From NCBI GenBank assembly GCA_036172665.1, contig CM069873.1, positions 49,074,001-49,138,000 of the forward strand: DNA of 64,000 bases, given 5' to 3'. Numbering within the stretch: the first letter of the stretch is position 1; each line of letters opens with the position of its first letter. This stretch comes from Prosopocoilus inquinatus (taxonomy: Eukaryota; Arthropoda; Insecta; Coleoptera; Lucanidae). This document shows, one piece after another, positions 10,942-21,353 of the stretch. The translations under genes and the position numbers were made by a program. The notes under the pieces were generated by a model. That model did not search any database and had not been told where the DNA came from. It was given only the letters and a program-made list of their open reading frames with translations.

Positions 10942-13286
10942 CCCATTAACGCCCACTGTACCTATATAAGTACACGTACTAAATTACTTAGTGCTGCCAT
11001 CTTTTGTTCAAAAGTATAAGTTTGACATTACAGATGGCTTTAAGAATATTGAAAACAATGTACTAACTGCAAAAATTTAAATTCATCCGTTAATAAAAGT
11101 GCAATAGTTTTTGACGGTAAGTACGTTGCTAATTTATTTATTTGTCGCCGACAACAAAGCACTTCAAACTATTTTCCGCTGGATTGGTGTTTTATAAAGT
11201 ATATATTTGATGTACACATCACTCAAAAAAAAAATTAAGCCTTCGCTGACTTAGTTATTTTTTAGAAAACTCATCTGTACTCATTCGAGTACAATGGGCT
11301 AGAGTGAATACAAATACAATTATATAAATTTAGGATACTTCTTTTATTATTTGCAGATATGAGTGGAAGTAAATTTTATGTTGATCCGGTGCGATATTAC
11401 GGATATTTTAATTTCCTCCCAGAGGCATTACAAGAACTTCAAGAATTGTTATTGTACCACCAGCAGCGGATTTTCTTACTGATAGCGAAGAATTGGATGA
11501 AAATGACATTCTTTCACAGCAAATGCCTGCAGATGTTGCCGGAACAATTGAAATAATGAGAACACGTTTTCCAGAAGACTTCAACAGCAGTGACGATGAA
11601 CCATTGATTGAAATCCAAAAGCGTTTGAAAAAAACCTCCAAACGACAAACGACAGACTTGAAATGGACAAAAAAATCCCCCATTTATAATAAAATTGATA
11701 GCGAAATACGACAAGATTTTAATTGTAAGAAACAAATTGTTCAACAAGATTTAAGTAATTTGAATCCTGTCCAAATTTTTGAAAAAATGTTTGACAATTC
11801 AATTGTGGAACTCATTGTTGAACAATCAATTTTATACGCTTCTCAAAAAAATCGCCACCAATTTATTATTACCAAAGAAGAAGTGATATCATTTATAGGC
11901 ATTCTATACTTAACATGTTACCATACACTCCCTCAAGAACGAATGTATTGGTCAACAGAAGAAGATTTATCTGTGGATATTGTATCATCAGCTATGTCGC
12001 GAAACAGATACCTTGAAATAAAACAAAATCTTCATTTCGCAGATAATTCGAATATCAACATAGTGGATAAGATGTTCAAGCTTCGGCCTCTTATGAATAA
12101 GTTGAACCAAAACTTTAAACAGTGGGGAATATTCCATAGTTATTTATCAATCGACGAAGCCATGGTTAAGTATTTTGGACATCATCCCTCAAAGCAATTT
12201 ATTAAGGGTAAACCCGCTCGTTTCGGATACAAAAATTGGCTTTTATGCAGTTCCACTGGTTACTGCTATCATTTTGATACTTACTGTGGTAAAAGCGCTA
12301 TGAAAAACGAAGCTGATACGTTAGGTGCTAATGTGGTACTTGACTTGCTGAAACACGTAGATCAACCAAAAGATCATATTGTGTACTTTGACAACTATTT
12401 TACTACAATTCCATTGATGATTCGTTTGCGTGACAAGGATTTCCGAGCTACCGCCACAATTAGAGAAAATAGACTAAAAAAGTGCCCTATAGAAGCCACA
12501 AAAACTATGGCAAAACGTCAGAGAGGCTTTTTTGATTATTATTTCGAAAAATACAATGAACTTTTGGTTGTGAGATGGGTTGATAATAACGTCGTTTCCA
12601 TGATTACCAATCATGATAAATTTGAGCCGTTCACAAACATAAAAAGATGGTGTAAATCACAGAAAGAATATGCAGATATTCGCCAACCACTTCTATTCAA
12701 AAATTATAATAACAGAATGGGGGGAGTTGATTTGAGCGATCAATCGGTAAACACATACCGAATTGCAATACGTGGTAAAAAATGGTGGTGGGTCTTATTC
12801 ACTTACATGCTGGACTTAGCCATGACTAATGCTTGGAAATTATCCCAAATAGTATCCGATAATAAAATGACTCAGTTACAGTTTACTAGGTACATTGTGC
12901 GCCATTACTTACGTAACGGCAAACAATCTAAAATTCAACGAAAGTCCTGCTCGATTCCACCCAGTATTGCACAGGATAATGTTGGGCATTTTCCTGAAAA
13001 GCTGAACAAACAACTGCGATGCGTAATTTGTCATGCAAGAATAAGATGGTGTTGTAAGAAATGCAAATCAACCTTATGTGTTGAAAGAGACTGTTTTGTT
13101 TCACACAAAAAAATAAATTTATACTGTTTTATCCCATTGTACTCATTTGAGTACACACTATTTTTTTTTAAATAAAAAAAATTTCTTTCATTATTTTCTG
13201 TATTCTCCTTTCTAGAACCTTAAATAGTAAAAATTTGCAAACAGTTTACTTTTACAAGAACTGGGTTTTCAATGGGCGTTAATGGG
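10942..13286 (+). mobile_element. piggyBac element, 2345 bp
   Basis: Perfect 14-bp terminal inverted repeats CCCATTAACGCCCA (10942-10955) and complement (13273-13286), each flanked by the piggyBac-specific TTAA target site (10938-10941 and 13287-13290). A second inverted pair lies inside: GTACTCATTCGAGTAC at 11277-11292 and GTACTCATTTGAGTAC at 13139-13154, both palindromic and followed or preceded by CAATGGG/CCCATTG. One transposase gene fills the middle. The ends look intact; the coding sequence is damaged only at its start. Confidence 0.95.
11359..13175 (+). pseudogene. piggyBac transposase, nearly intact, frameshift near the N terminus
   Basis: DDE transposase that excises and inserts the element at TTAA. 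The long frame is open from 11412 to 13175; its first in-frame ATG is at 11523, although acidic sequence (FLTDSEELDEND) typical of piggyBac N termini lies upstream of it. The natural start is probably ATG 11359 (MSGSKFY) in another frame, so a small indel around 11400-11440 has shifted the first roughly 25 codons. Visible catalytic motifs are SIDEAMVKYFG (about 12150), VYFDNYFTT (about 12380) and NNRMGGVDLSDQ (about 12710). A C-terminal cysteine-rich domain (CVIC, WCCKKC, C-C-H) follows at about 13020-13100. About 560-600 residues is the normal length. Only the start is clearly broken. Confidence 0.92.
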
Positions 13287-13525
13287 TTAAGAGATAATTG
13301 AAATTAACCTCCGCCCACAATAATTTTTACGTCCGTACATACGTATTTCGGCAGCTAAGCTGTCATCTTCAGTACGCTACCAACTTAAAAGCACTAAAAA
13401 ATGTCTAAAAACAACCTAATCACACTGACAAAATCATAAAAATGTTAAACCTAACAACAATCTTATCATCCTAAAAGATATATATGTATAAACGTAAGTA
13501 ATATAAATTAATATGTGAAAATCTA
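13287..13525 (-). repeat. H1 repeat, copy c (remainder at 10915-10941)
   Basis: Continues the H1 sequence begun at 10915 (AGTAAAGGAGACTGTGGT) on the other side of the piggyBac. Sequence order matches copy e at 59045-59300 apart from the insertion. Confidence 0.85.
13334..13376 (-). ncRNA. Hammerhead-like motif, H1 copy c
   Basis: Same 43-nt layout as the other H1 copies: CGUA/UACG stem I, CUGAAGA, extra U, stem II GACAGC/GCUGCC with one mismatch, GAAA, AUACGUAU. The cleavage position is G, which hammerheads do not cut after, so this copy is predicted inactive. Confidence 0.45.
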
Positions 13526-14470
13526 AACTAAACTATACAGGGAGATTCAGGCAACCCTTTCACTAAAAGTTTCATTTTTCAGATACAGAGTACAAACGAA
13601 CTAATTATCTTGAAAAATCAAAGTTAATTATAAGGCCCTGGTCATTTTTAATTGGTGAGATTACAAGTGACGTACGGCATAAAAATAACACTAAGAGACA
13701 TATTGCATTCTTTTTTTAAACCTTCCTAATGTTTTCAACACAATTTTAATATACATCACATCTTTAAGCAATGGAAAAATGGTGTATAATCTGGGTCAAT
13801 GAAAACTGTTTTGCCTTTAATATTTTTTTTGATAGTTTTGATATACTAAATACGCAGAATTATACAGGATGCTCATGGGAAGACGCTACAAAAGCAATAC
13901 AACAGCTAACTTTCTTATTTCTAGTTTTACGAAGTTAATTAAATTGGAAAAGTTTCAGGACTTTTCCTCCTCGATTTTATGGTACCTTCGGAAAAACAAA
14001 TGACTATCAGGTTTTGGAAATTTTCAGTTGTTTTCAACTTTTCTAAATAGAACAGAATATTCTGTTTTGATAAACAAAATTCAGAATATTCTGTTTTGAT
14101 ACAGAATATTCTGTTGTGTTAAAATAATTCCTATTTAATTCTTTATTTGTGAATTTAGAAAGAAAAAAAATAAATGAAGTTGTAGAATTTAATTTAATAC
14201 TGCTACAGATATTCACAAGAAACGAAAGCTATTATGGAAAAATTGAACTTTAAGATGACTGAAAATTTGGATTATGAAAATTTAACATAAAACATGTTTA
14301 AGGCGTCCTCCATTTTTTTTTCCAGATTTGAAATTAAAATCTTATAGTCGGAAAAACAAAATGTATTTTTAACAAAGAAAAATACGTATAATAATCAAAG
14401 TTGTCAAAATTAAATTTCTGGTTATCTTAAGGAAGAAAGACGCTATATTTTGGAAATTTATTATTTGAAT
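13526..14470. other. Mariner-type end fragment and unassigned DNA
   Basis: TATACAGGGAGATTCAGGCA at about 13537 matches the start of the long inverted repeats at 29760 and 47868. The rest is AT-rich, with a short tandem of ACAGAATATTCTGTTTTGAT near 14050-14115. It may belong to the element whose transposase relic follows. Confidence 0.5.
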
Positions 14471-14481
14471 AATAAAATGTA

Positions 14482-15245
14482 GTGCAGTTCAACGAAATTA
14501 TCGCCAACGCTTTCCTGCCAGACGGATTCCAGACAAAAAACACTCTCAAAAATATTGCAACTAAATTTCAAGACGAATACTCTCTAGAAAATAAGAAACG
14601 TGAATATAGAATCAACGAAAATTTATGTTTGGATATTTTATTATTTTTCGAAGAAAATTTCGGTTTCTCTATCAGGCATGTGGATATTTTCAAGTTTCAT
14701 ATGAATTTATTAGAAAAGTATTTAAAAAAAAATCAAATATAAACCATATAAAATATCTCCAGCACAGAATGGAATAAATTTTTGTGATTATGTAATCAGC
14801 AGATACATATAATAATGATAATGTAATGTTTAGTAAAATATTTTGGACTGACGAAACAACTTTTACAACAGCAGGAATTTCAACAGGAAAAATGAACATA
14901 TCTGGGCCCAATAAAATCCTCTTGCCGTAAAAGAAATTCAATTCCAAGGACGCCGTAGTTTAAATGTGTGGTGCATTTCTTTTTTTTTTGCTATAAATTA
15001 TATAATTTTCAACGGTAATTTAACATCTATCAGGCATCTGAATTTTTTACAAAATGAAATCAGTGACTTTATGGAAAATATTCCTATTCATTGAGACAAG
15101 TTATATGGCAAGGAGACGGAGCTCCATGTCATAATAGCCAAGATATCACGAATTTTTTAAATAATAATTAACCGGAGTGAATTGGAGCACGTGGAACAAT
15201 TAGATGGCCTCCTAGAAGCCCCGGCTTGACACCCATGGATTTTTG
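14482..15245 (+). pseudogene. Mariner-like (DUF4817-type) transposase relic
   Basis: Reads as a DNA-binding helix-turn-helix region (KNIATKFQ, SIRHVDIF, then KISPAQ in another frame) followed by the three catalytic aspartate blocks: FWTDETTFTTAGIS (about 14848), WQGDGAPCHN (about 15107) and SPGLTPMDF (about 15225). The order and the DGAPxH and SPxLTPxDF signatures identify the Tc1/mariner-like family with an N-terminal DUF4817-type domain. Several stops and frame changes make it non-functional. Confidence 0.8.
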
Positions 15246-15644
15246 TTCTGTAGGGTTATCTCAAAAATAAAATTTATAAAAATCTGATTTTGGATGTTGA
15301 GAAACACAAACAAACTTTAAATTAGTCCCTATAAGTTTTGTACCAAACTTTTTTCTTAAAATCAAAAATAAAACGTATAACATCAGTGATGTTAGAATGA
15401 ACGAATATTCGAATTTACTGAGACCGACCTAATAATTTGTAAAAGAAAAAAATTAATTATTATTTCATAGTATGTTTTCAACAACATTTCAACAAGTCAA
15501 GGGCAAAAGTTCCCACGAATTAGCATTAAAAATCTTTCTTGTTATTTTTAAATTATTTTGTTCATTATTTTTGTTCGTGCGAAATAACGACAGCCTTGAT
15601 ATAAATTTCATTAAAAAAACTTTATTTTTATTTCAAAGTTTATT

Positions 15645-15975
15645 ATCATATAACCACAGTGCTGTTTACAAACGTAAAGTGAAGTTTTTTGTAGGATTTT
15701 TTTTTCGAAACTCGTTTATTGCGGTTTAATTATTCCATTTAACCTTACATGTTTTTAACCTTCCATCGCTTGATGGTAATTTCCAATTCAGGGATTCATT
15801 CACTGCTTACATTTCTGGAAACTAATCCGTTATTTACACGGTTCGTTTGGAATTGCAAGCAAATTAACCACACTCACTCTATTTATAAATAATATAATGA
15901 ATGAATGAGAACGAACTTTATGCTAAAATAATTAATTTTTTTTTGTATTTCCAAGTGTTCTTGTTAATTTAGGGA
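15645..15975 (+). repeat. Dispersed repeat, direct partner at 28292-28665
   Basis: Shares CTGTTTACAAACGTAAAGT, TTTCGAAACNCGTTTATTG, CATTTCTGGAAACTAAT and CGGTTCGTTTGGAATTG with 28292-28665, same order and orientation, about 85 percent identical by eye. No coding potential; family unknown. Confidence 0.75.
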
Positions 15976-16011
15976 AGTTTTAACCTAATTCATCCTTATA
16001 CTTATACGTAC

Positions 16012-16023
16012 TATCTTGATAGA
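16012..16023 (+). repeat. Left target duplication of RZ-1
   Basis: TATCTTGATAGA, repeated exactly at 16939-16950 on the far side of RZ-1. Confidence 0.9.
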
Positions 16024-16212
16024 CATATAAAATAGCGACATCTTACTATCGCTTTTTGACCTAACATTGCAGTAGGATAGACAAATTGAAGCGGGATTTG
16101 CTCCTAATGAGTCCCCCATGCAAGGCGGCCATGCTTGCTGTCAAAGCATAATGAAAGATTTTAGAAAAAATTTGTGCAAATCGTTTTTGATTGCAGTGAG
16201 AACCTCGAGCAG

Positions 16213-16259
16213 CCTCTGGACAGCTGTTTCAGCCCTGCTTGGGGCTTCTTCAGCAGAAA
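16213..16259 (-). ncRNA. Type I hammerhead ribozyme, RZ-1 unit 1
   Basis: Minus strand: stem I UUUCUG pairs with CAGAGG (four Watson-Crick plus two GU); core CUGAAGA; stem II AGCCC/GGGCU with loop CAAGCA; GAAA; stem III ACA/UGU with loop GC; cleavage triplet GUC. All conserved core bases are present, with A at the freely variable position 7. Confidence 0.8.
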
Positions 16260-16522
16260 CGTAGCTCAACATTCCCACTGCAGACCAAAAACGACTTGCC
16301 CAATTTATTCGCAAATGCGATGTAAGAATGATGAACATATAAAATAGCGACATCTTACTATCGCTTTTTGACCTAACATTGCAGTAGGATAGACAAATTG
16401 AAGCGGGATTTGCTCCTAATGAGTCCCCCATGCAAGGCGGCCATGCTTGCTGTCAAAGCATAATGAAAGATTTTAGAAAAAATTTGTGCAAATCGTTTTT
16501 GATTGCAGTGAGAACCTCGTAG

Positions 16523-16569
16523 CCTCTGGACAGCTGTTTCAGCCCTGCTTGGGGCTTCTTCAGCAGAAA
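16523..16569 (-). ncRNA. Type I hammerhead ribozyme, RZ-1 unit 2
   Basis: Same core and stems as the copy 310 bp to the left. A four-base loss just outside stem I (ACCTCGTAGCC in place of ACCTCGAGCAGCC) does not touch the core. Confidence 0.8.
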
Positions 16570-16839
16570 CGTAGCTCAACGAGGTTCTCACTGCAATCAA
16601 AAACGATTTGCACAAATTTTTTCTAAAATCTTTCATTATGCTTTGACAGCAAGCATGGCCGCCTTGCATGGGGGACTCATTAGGAGCAAATCCCGCTTCA
16701 ATTTGTCTATCCTACTGCAATGTTAGGTCAAAAAGCGATAGTAAGATGTCGCTATTTTATATGTTCATCATTCTTACATCGCATTTGCGAATAAATTGGG
16801 CAAGTCGTTTTTGGTCTGCAGTGGGAATGTTGAGCTACG

Positions 16840-16886
16840 TTTCTGCTGAAGAAGCCCCAAGCAGGGCTGAAACAGCTGTCCAGAGG
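16840..16886 (+). ncRNA. Type I hammerhead ribozyme, RZ-1 unit 3 (inverted)
   Basis: Identical core to the two minus-strand copies but on the plus strand, after the orientation switch at about 16580. Confidence 0.8.
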
Positions 16887-17243
16887 CTGCTCGAGGTTCT
16901 CACTGCAATCAAAAACGATTTGCACAAATTTTTTCTAATATCTTGATAGAGTTTTATTTACTAAATGACAATCATCTAAGGGATGTAGATAACTTAAAAG
17001 CTTTTAGGCAAAAAAAACAAACCTTATGAGATGTGCGTTTTACTCTATTGGGGAGTTCCTTTTCCAATGTCTTCCGTAACTGAATACGTTAAGAATATTG
17101 TCTAATTGTTAGACCTGTACTTTAGTGTGTACTTTTTAACCTTGTATGTAATAATCTTAATAATTTTATTAATTTTAATCTTAATTTTAGAGAAATGTTT
17201 ACACTTATTATTAAGTAAACTTTTTTATTACGTATATTTTATT

Positions 17244-17769
17244 AAAAAAGTTTGTTGCAAAATGTTTTTGATTGCAGTGAAAACCTCAACCAGCCTCTCT
17301 ACAGCTGTTTCAGCCCTGCTTGGGGCTTCATCAGCAGAGACATTCCCACTGCAAACAAAAACGACTTGTCCAATTTATTTGCAAATGCGATGTAATAGTG
17401 ATGAACAGATAAAACAGCGACATCTTACGATCGCTTTTTGACCTGACATTGCAGTAGGATAGACAAATTGAAGCAGATTTGCTCCTAATTAGTCCCCCTT
17501 GCAAGGCGGCCATGCTTGCTGTCAAAGCATAATGAAAGTTTAAAAAAAAATTGCAAATCGTTTTTGATTGCAGTGAAAACCTCGAGCAGCCTCTGTACAG
17601 CTGCAATCAAAAACGATTTGCAACAATTGTTTTTAAAACTTTCATTATGCTTTGACAGCAAGCTGACCGCCTTGCATGGGGGATTTATTAGGAGCAAATC
17701 CGCTTCAATTTGTTTATCCTACTTCAATGTCAGGTCAAAAAGCGATCGTAACATGTCGCTGTTTTATCT
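17244..17769. mobile_element. RZ-2: retrozyme-like insertion, mirror-image dimer
   Basis: A 526-bp insertion between exact 12-bp duplications GTATATTTTATT (17232-17243 and 17770-17781). It starts with the terminus with which RZ-1 ends (AAAAAAGTTTGTTGCAAA in complement) and ends with the terminus with which RZ-1 starts (GTCGCTGTTTTATCT). The orientation flips at about 17604, where CAGCTG meets CAATCAAAAACG. It is a subfamily distinct from RZ-1 (GATCG for GATAG, GACATT for AACATT). Confidence 0.82.
17294..17340 (-). ncRNA. Hammerhead ribozyme, RZ-2
   Basis: Core is the canonical CUGAUGA, stem II AGCCC/GGGCU, GAAA, stem III ACA/UGU, cleavage after GUA. Stem I is UCUCU/GAGAG-like with a G-G mismatch at the first pair. 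Confidence 0.7.
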
Positions 17770-17789
17770 GTATATTTTATTGTTATGTA

Positions 17790-18449
17790 TAATCTATTAT
17801 TATTACACCGTCATATGATAGGTTAATAAATACTTACTTACTTACTTTGTAAAAAAATATGCTGAGTACTACAATAAAATAAAAACACACACGAATTAAA
17901 ATTAGCATTATTTAAAGAAAACTGCGCCAGAGTCGCACATACGGCGGGCTTATTTCTGAAATTTCATCACATAAAATGACGTATAATACTTTAATAAATA
18001 CCCACATTTTTCTTTCATGAATAATACGATAATATCGGACGCAAGTACGATTTGCAACTTCGTCTTTGTTTAGAAAAAACAAACTTGTAACATAAGATTT
18101 CCCAGAACATTAACATATTTGAAATTTAAAGACAGAGTAAAAAATTTGCAGAAAAATTATTACAAAGTGACAGAGACAGGTTACCATAGTGAATATTTTT
18201 TTAGTTAATTCGACACTTCTCTGGCAGTTTTGCTCAAATTTAATACAATAAATATCACTGTGTCATACAGGCCTTAAAAATCAATATTGTGTAATTCAAA
18301 AATTTCACTTTTAACTATTCTACCAACTCTTCGGCAATGTTCAGAATCAGTCAAGATCTTACAAAATACAAAAAATTCAAAAATAAACATAAAATAAAAT
18401 ACAAAATTCTCCAGTCACAACCCTCTACTGGGCACCAGTAACTATGAAT
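17790..18449. other. Unassigned AT-rich stretch
   Basis: No ORF, repeat end or RNA motif recognised. Confidence 0.45.
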
Positions 18450-18559
18450 GCAAATAATGCAACCTATTAAGCTTTATTCTCACTATCGTGCAAGCGACCT
18501 GCAATGCGTGAGCTCGGAACGGGCCCGGCACGTGTTCGGCAAATAATGCAACCTATTAA
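18450..18559. repeat. 68-bp GC-rich insert between 21-bp direct repeats
   Basis: GCAAATAATGCAACCTATTA plus A occurs exactly at 18450-18470 and 18539-18559. Between them is a 68-bp segment rich in GC (GCGTGAGCTCGGAACGGGCC) in otherwise AT-rich DNA. A further GC-rich block about 100 bp on (CCCGGGCCAGTGCCCGCATAA) looks partly complementary. Confidence 0.6.
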
Positions 18560-18873
18560 TTTTTTATTAATTTCGGATGAACAATTAACTTTTTGCTGAC
18601 ATTTTATCATTTCTGTCATGCTTCGCGTAATACTAATCTAAACTCTGCAACGTGCAAGCAGCGTGCTTTCCCGGGCCAGTGCCCGCATAATGAGAATGCA
18701 ACCCGGGAAAAGCATTGAACTCATAGGTTACAAGATTTGCCAGCACGTGAAGAGCCAGTTCCTTGTCCGTGCATTGCATATAAATAAGTATATAATTCCC
18801 AGTTATTTGATACCTAAAAACCTAAAAATCCTGAAAAATAAAATAAAATATATATATATATTAGGTATATATA

Positions 18874-19208
18874 ACGAGTGTTCAATTAAAAAAACGGTCT
18901 AGAGCTATGAATCTATTCTGAACGTCTAGCGTAGGGTTCTTCATACGACGAGCGTGAAGCGTCACTTGCATTTCTAACGTCACTTTAACTCAAAGAAGAA
19001 ATTTGAAATAAACGTTTATCACCGAATATTTATATTAAGTATAAATATTAGAAAAAAGTGCAGGAGCAGCTTTCGACTTTTATTAGTTAGGTTAACCGTC
19101 AACTTGTCAAAGTTGTCAAATTCAAATGATGTTAATCACGACATGCATTCCCGACAACAAAAGCCTGCTACAGCCTTCTTGACCGTTTTTTTTTAATTGA
19201 ACACTCGT
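18874..19208. mobile_element. MITE, 335 bp, TA target site
   Basis: Inverted ends ACGAGTGTTCAATTAAAAAA followed by CGGTC at the left and the complement at the right (two extra bases in the A-run), with TA at 18872-18873 and 19209-19210. No ORF. TA duplication and the AT-rich ends suggest a Tc1/mariner-type MITE. Confidence 0.85.
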
Positions 19209-19235
19209 TATTACATTTTACATTACATTACTATT

Positions 19236-19345
19236 TTATTGACATCTTACGATAGCTTTTTGACCTGACGTTGCAGTAGGATAGACAAACTGAAGCAGAT
19301 TTGCTCCTAATAAAAAACGATTTGCAACAAAAGTTTTTTAAATAT
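19236..19345. mobile_element. RZ-3: short inverted RZ fragment
   Basis: Minus-oriented RZ sequence (GACATCTTACGATAGC ... GATTTGCTCCTAAT) switches at about 19309 to plus-oriented AAAAACGATTTGCAACAAAAG. Both hammerhead and most of the unit are missing, but the head-to-head geometry is kept. Confidence 0.65.
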
Positions 19346-19490
19346 TTACATCCAAAAATTACTATTTTCTCAATAACTTGTCGAATATCAGAACTGGACC
19401 CTACAAACTGTATTATATCATGTATATATGTATATATGTATATGTATATCATTGAAAAGCTTGTTAAAAACGCTATGGAAGGGTGTAAAA

Positions 19491-20005
19491 ATATACAGGG
19501 TGTTCTATTTGAAAAAATGGAGTTTTTACTATTTATAATTATTCATATTCAAAAAATCGTAGTATGCCTTGGAACATCCCTTCACGACTCGGCTTGATCT
19601 CGAAAGACTGGTCACAGCCTTGGCATTGAATGAAAAAAAAATCGGTTGCATGATCTTTAGTGGTTTAGAAGTTACGAATTTTTGAATGGAACCTTGCATC
19701 CGGGAATTTTCAAGAAAAAATTGACACATCAAAAAGTATGATTGATACGTAAAAATGACTCAAATAAATTTAACACAGAATTTAGTGTAGAATCCAAAAA
19801 TGAAGTCAAAATGGGGTGTTCCAATTTAAAAAAACGAAACTTTAATATTTTTATAACAAACAGATAAAATAGCGACATCTTACTATCGCTTTTTGACCTG
19901 ACATTGCAGTAGGATTCTATTATACAAAACAAAAAAAAAGAGTCGATACCTGGAATAGCAAGAAAGTTATGGAACTTTTACGGAGCTCTGGGACACCCTG
20001 TATAT
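19491..20005. mobile_element. Non-autonomous element with CAGGGTGT ends
   Basis: ATATACAGGGTGT at 19491-19503 and its complement at 19993-20005 bound 515 bp without a transposase. A piece of RZ sequence (AGCGACATCTTACTATCGCT to GCAGTAGGATT, about 19862-19915) lies inside. The right end GGAGCTCTGGGACA matches a block near 63447. Confidence 0.55.
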
Positions 20006-20485
20006 CTTTTAGGTTGATTAGATTGTTGTTTGTTGGTTTAACATTTTTATGAATTTGTCTGTGTGATTAGGTCAGTCTTTATTGTTAGTACAAGTTGTTA
20101 ATGCAAATTGAGGGGTCTAGAATAAAAGAGGTTTAAATGCATTTTGGAACAAATCTATTTTATGTGATTTTTTATTACCAGAAGTTAACATCTATTTGGT
20201 AAAAAAGAGATTGAAGCGATTTCCGGCTTTTAACGATTAGAAATACTATTTCTTGGCAACTTATTACTATTACTTACTCACTTAATTTTAGTTGCAAATA
20301 TTTCGATATACAATTAACTGCATTTATAGCCCTTTTATTCTAAGCCCCTCAATTGATTATACAATTTTATTACTTTTTACTTTTAACAATCAATTATTTT
20401 GTCATATTTACTATTTTTCTTAAACTGATATTTTTCAATTTTATTATTTTTCACTTTAATTAAATAAATTGTTTAATAGAGCAAG
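20006..20485. other. H1 fragment (about 19995-20080) then unassigned DNA
   Basis: TAGGTTGATTAGATTGTTGT to GATTAGGTCAG matches the first part of H1 copy b. The rest up to the BEL LTR is AT-rich with nothing recognised. Confidence 0.5.
20481..20485 (+). repeat. Left target duplication of BEL/Pao element
   Basis: GCAAG, repeated at 27634-27638. Confidence 0.9.
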
Positions 20486-21351
20486 TGTTATGGCTTGTGT
20501 GTTCGCCCTAAGTGTAATTTAATTTAAGCGTAACTTTAATTATAAATATTTTTTGATATATTAATTTTAGTTTACAATTCTAAGAACTTCCGAAATTTCT
20601 CGACGCAAAGGCACCACACTGCCGGCCACTAAAAGCATTTTCTATGAAATTGTGTCACCAGCATGTTTCTAAATTAAAATGTCTTTTCTCCGGACGATAT
20701 GCTTGCATCAAATTTCATAGAAATGCTCACCCTATTTTGGTTCTAGATTATTCCAGGCCCGTTTTAAACTGACCGAAATTAATTTAAATTACAACGTTAC
20801 CTATGGTAAACATTAGTGACTTTTTTCAGTTCAGTGTGAAACTGCTTTCTTTTATTTCTTCTCTTATTATTGGATAACAGATTTTCCAGAGGTTTCGTTA
20901 AACATCTTGTAAATTAAAAACTTCAGTTCTTTCGTTTCAATAGCGGCAAACACAAGTGCCCAAGAACTCAGTTATGATTCTTGCGTAGCTTTTACCGGGA
21001 CGTAACTTAATTCGATCTACTTAAATCCGTGTTAATTGTAAAGTTCTGCTAACTCGTCAGCTGCAAAATATAAGTGGCCGAGAACTCAGTTGTGCTTCTT
21101 GCGTAGCTTTACCGGAAGACAACTTTGCAATTTACGTGTTATTTTTATGTTGTTGTTTTGTAAATATTAAGTTGTAAATAAATAAATCTTCGGTTATTCG
21201 AACTTTCAATTTCTCGATTCCGTAATAAAAAATCAGTGAGTGAAGGCAAGTTAGAGTGCTGTCGACGAGCTTTACAACCTCCGAGGTGCATAATTTGTCT
21301 TAGGCCTCAATTTCGTCTGAGAAGGGCTTTCAAACCAGGAAGCTCCCAACA
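20486..21351 (+). repeat. 5' LTR of BEL/Pao element
   Basis: Starts TGTTATGGCTTGTG and ends CTCCCAACA. Internal near-direct repeats include AACTCAGTT-TG-TTCTTGCGTAGCTTT (twice). Differences from the 3' LTR seen by eye: T/C near 20545, T/C near 21183 and C/G near 21327. The AATAAATAAA-type block at about 21177 could serve as a polyadenylation signal. Confidence 0.95.
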
Positions 21352-21353
21352 TA

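Larger units (their letters stand above)
16024..16938. mobile_element. RZ-1: retrozyme-like insertion, inverted multimer
   Basis: A 915-bp insertion between exact 12-bp duplications. From the left it contains about 1.8 minus-oriented units in tandem (hammerheads at 16213 and 16523, spacing 310 bp), then at about 16580 flips to plus orientation and runs through one more unit with a third hammerhead. It starts with CATATAAAATAGCG and ends with TTTTTTCTAA, the same termini as the RZ copy at 33139-33767. The plus unit contains GACAGCAAGCATGGCCGCCT, TCCTACTGCAATGTTAGG and AGCGATAGTAAGATGTCGCT. No genuine ORF. Retrozymes, small circular-RNA-forming hammerhead repeats thought to be moved by PLE enzymes, are the closest known class. 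Confidence 0.85.

Noticed and set aside
16668..16946. Repeated ORF beginning MGDSLGANPASICLSYCNV, also at 16141-16431 (minus) and 33493-33774
   Set aside because: It recurs only because the RZ repeat recurs; the frame runs through the hammerhead and is broken in subfamily copies. Conservation follows RNA pairing, not codons.
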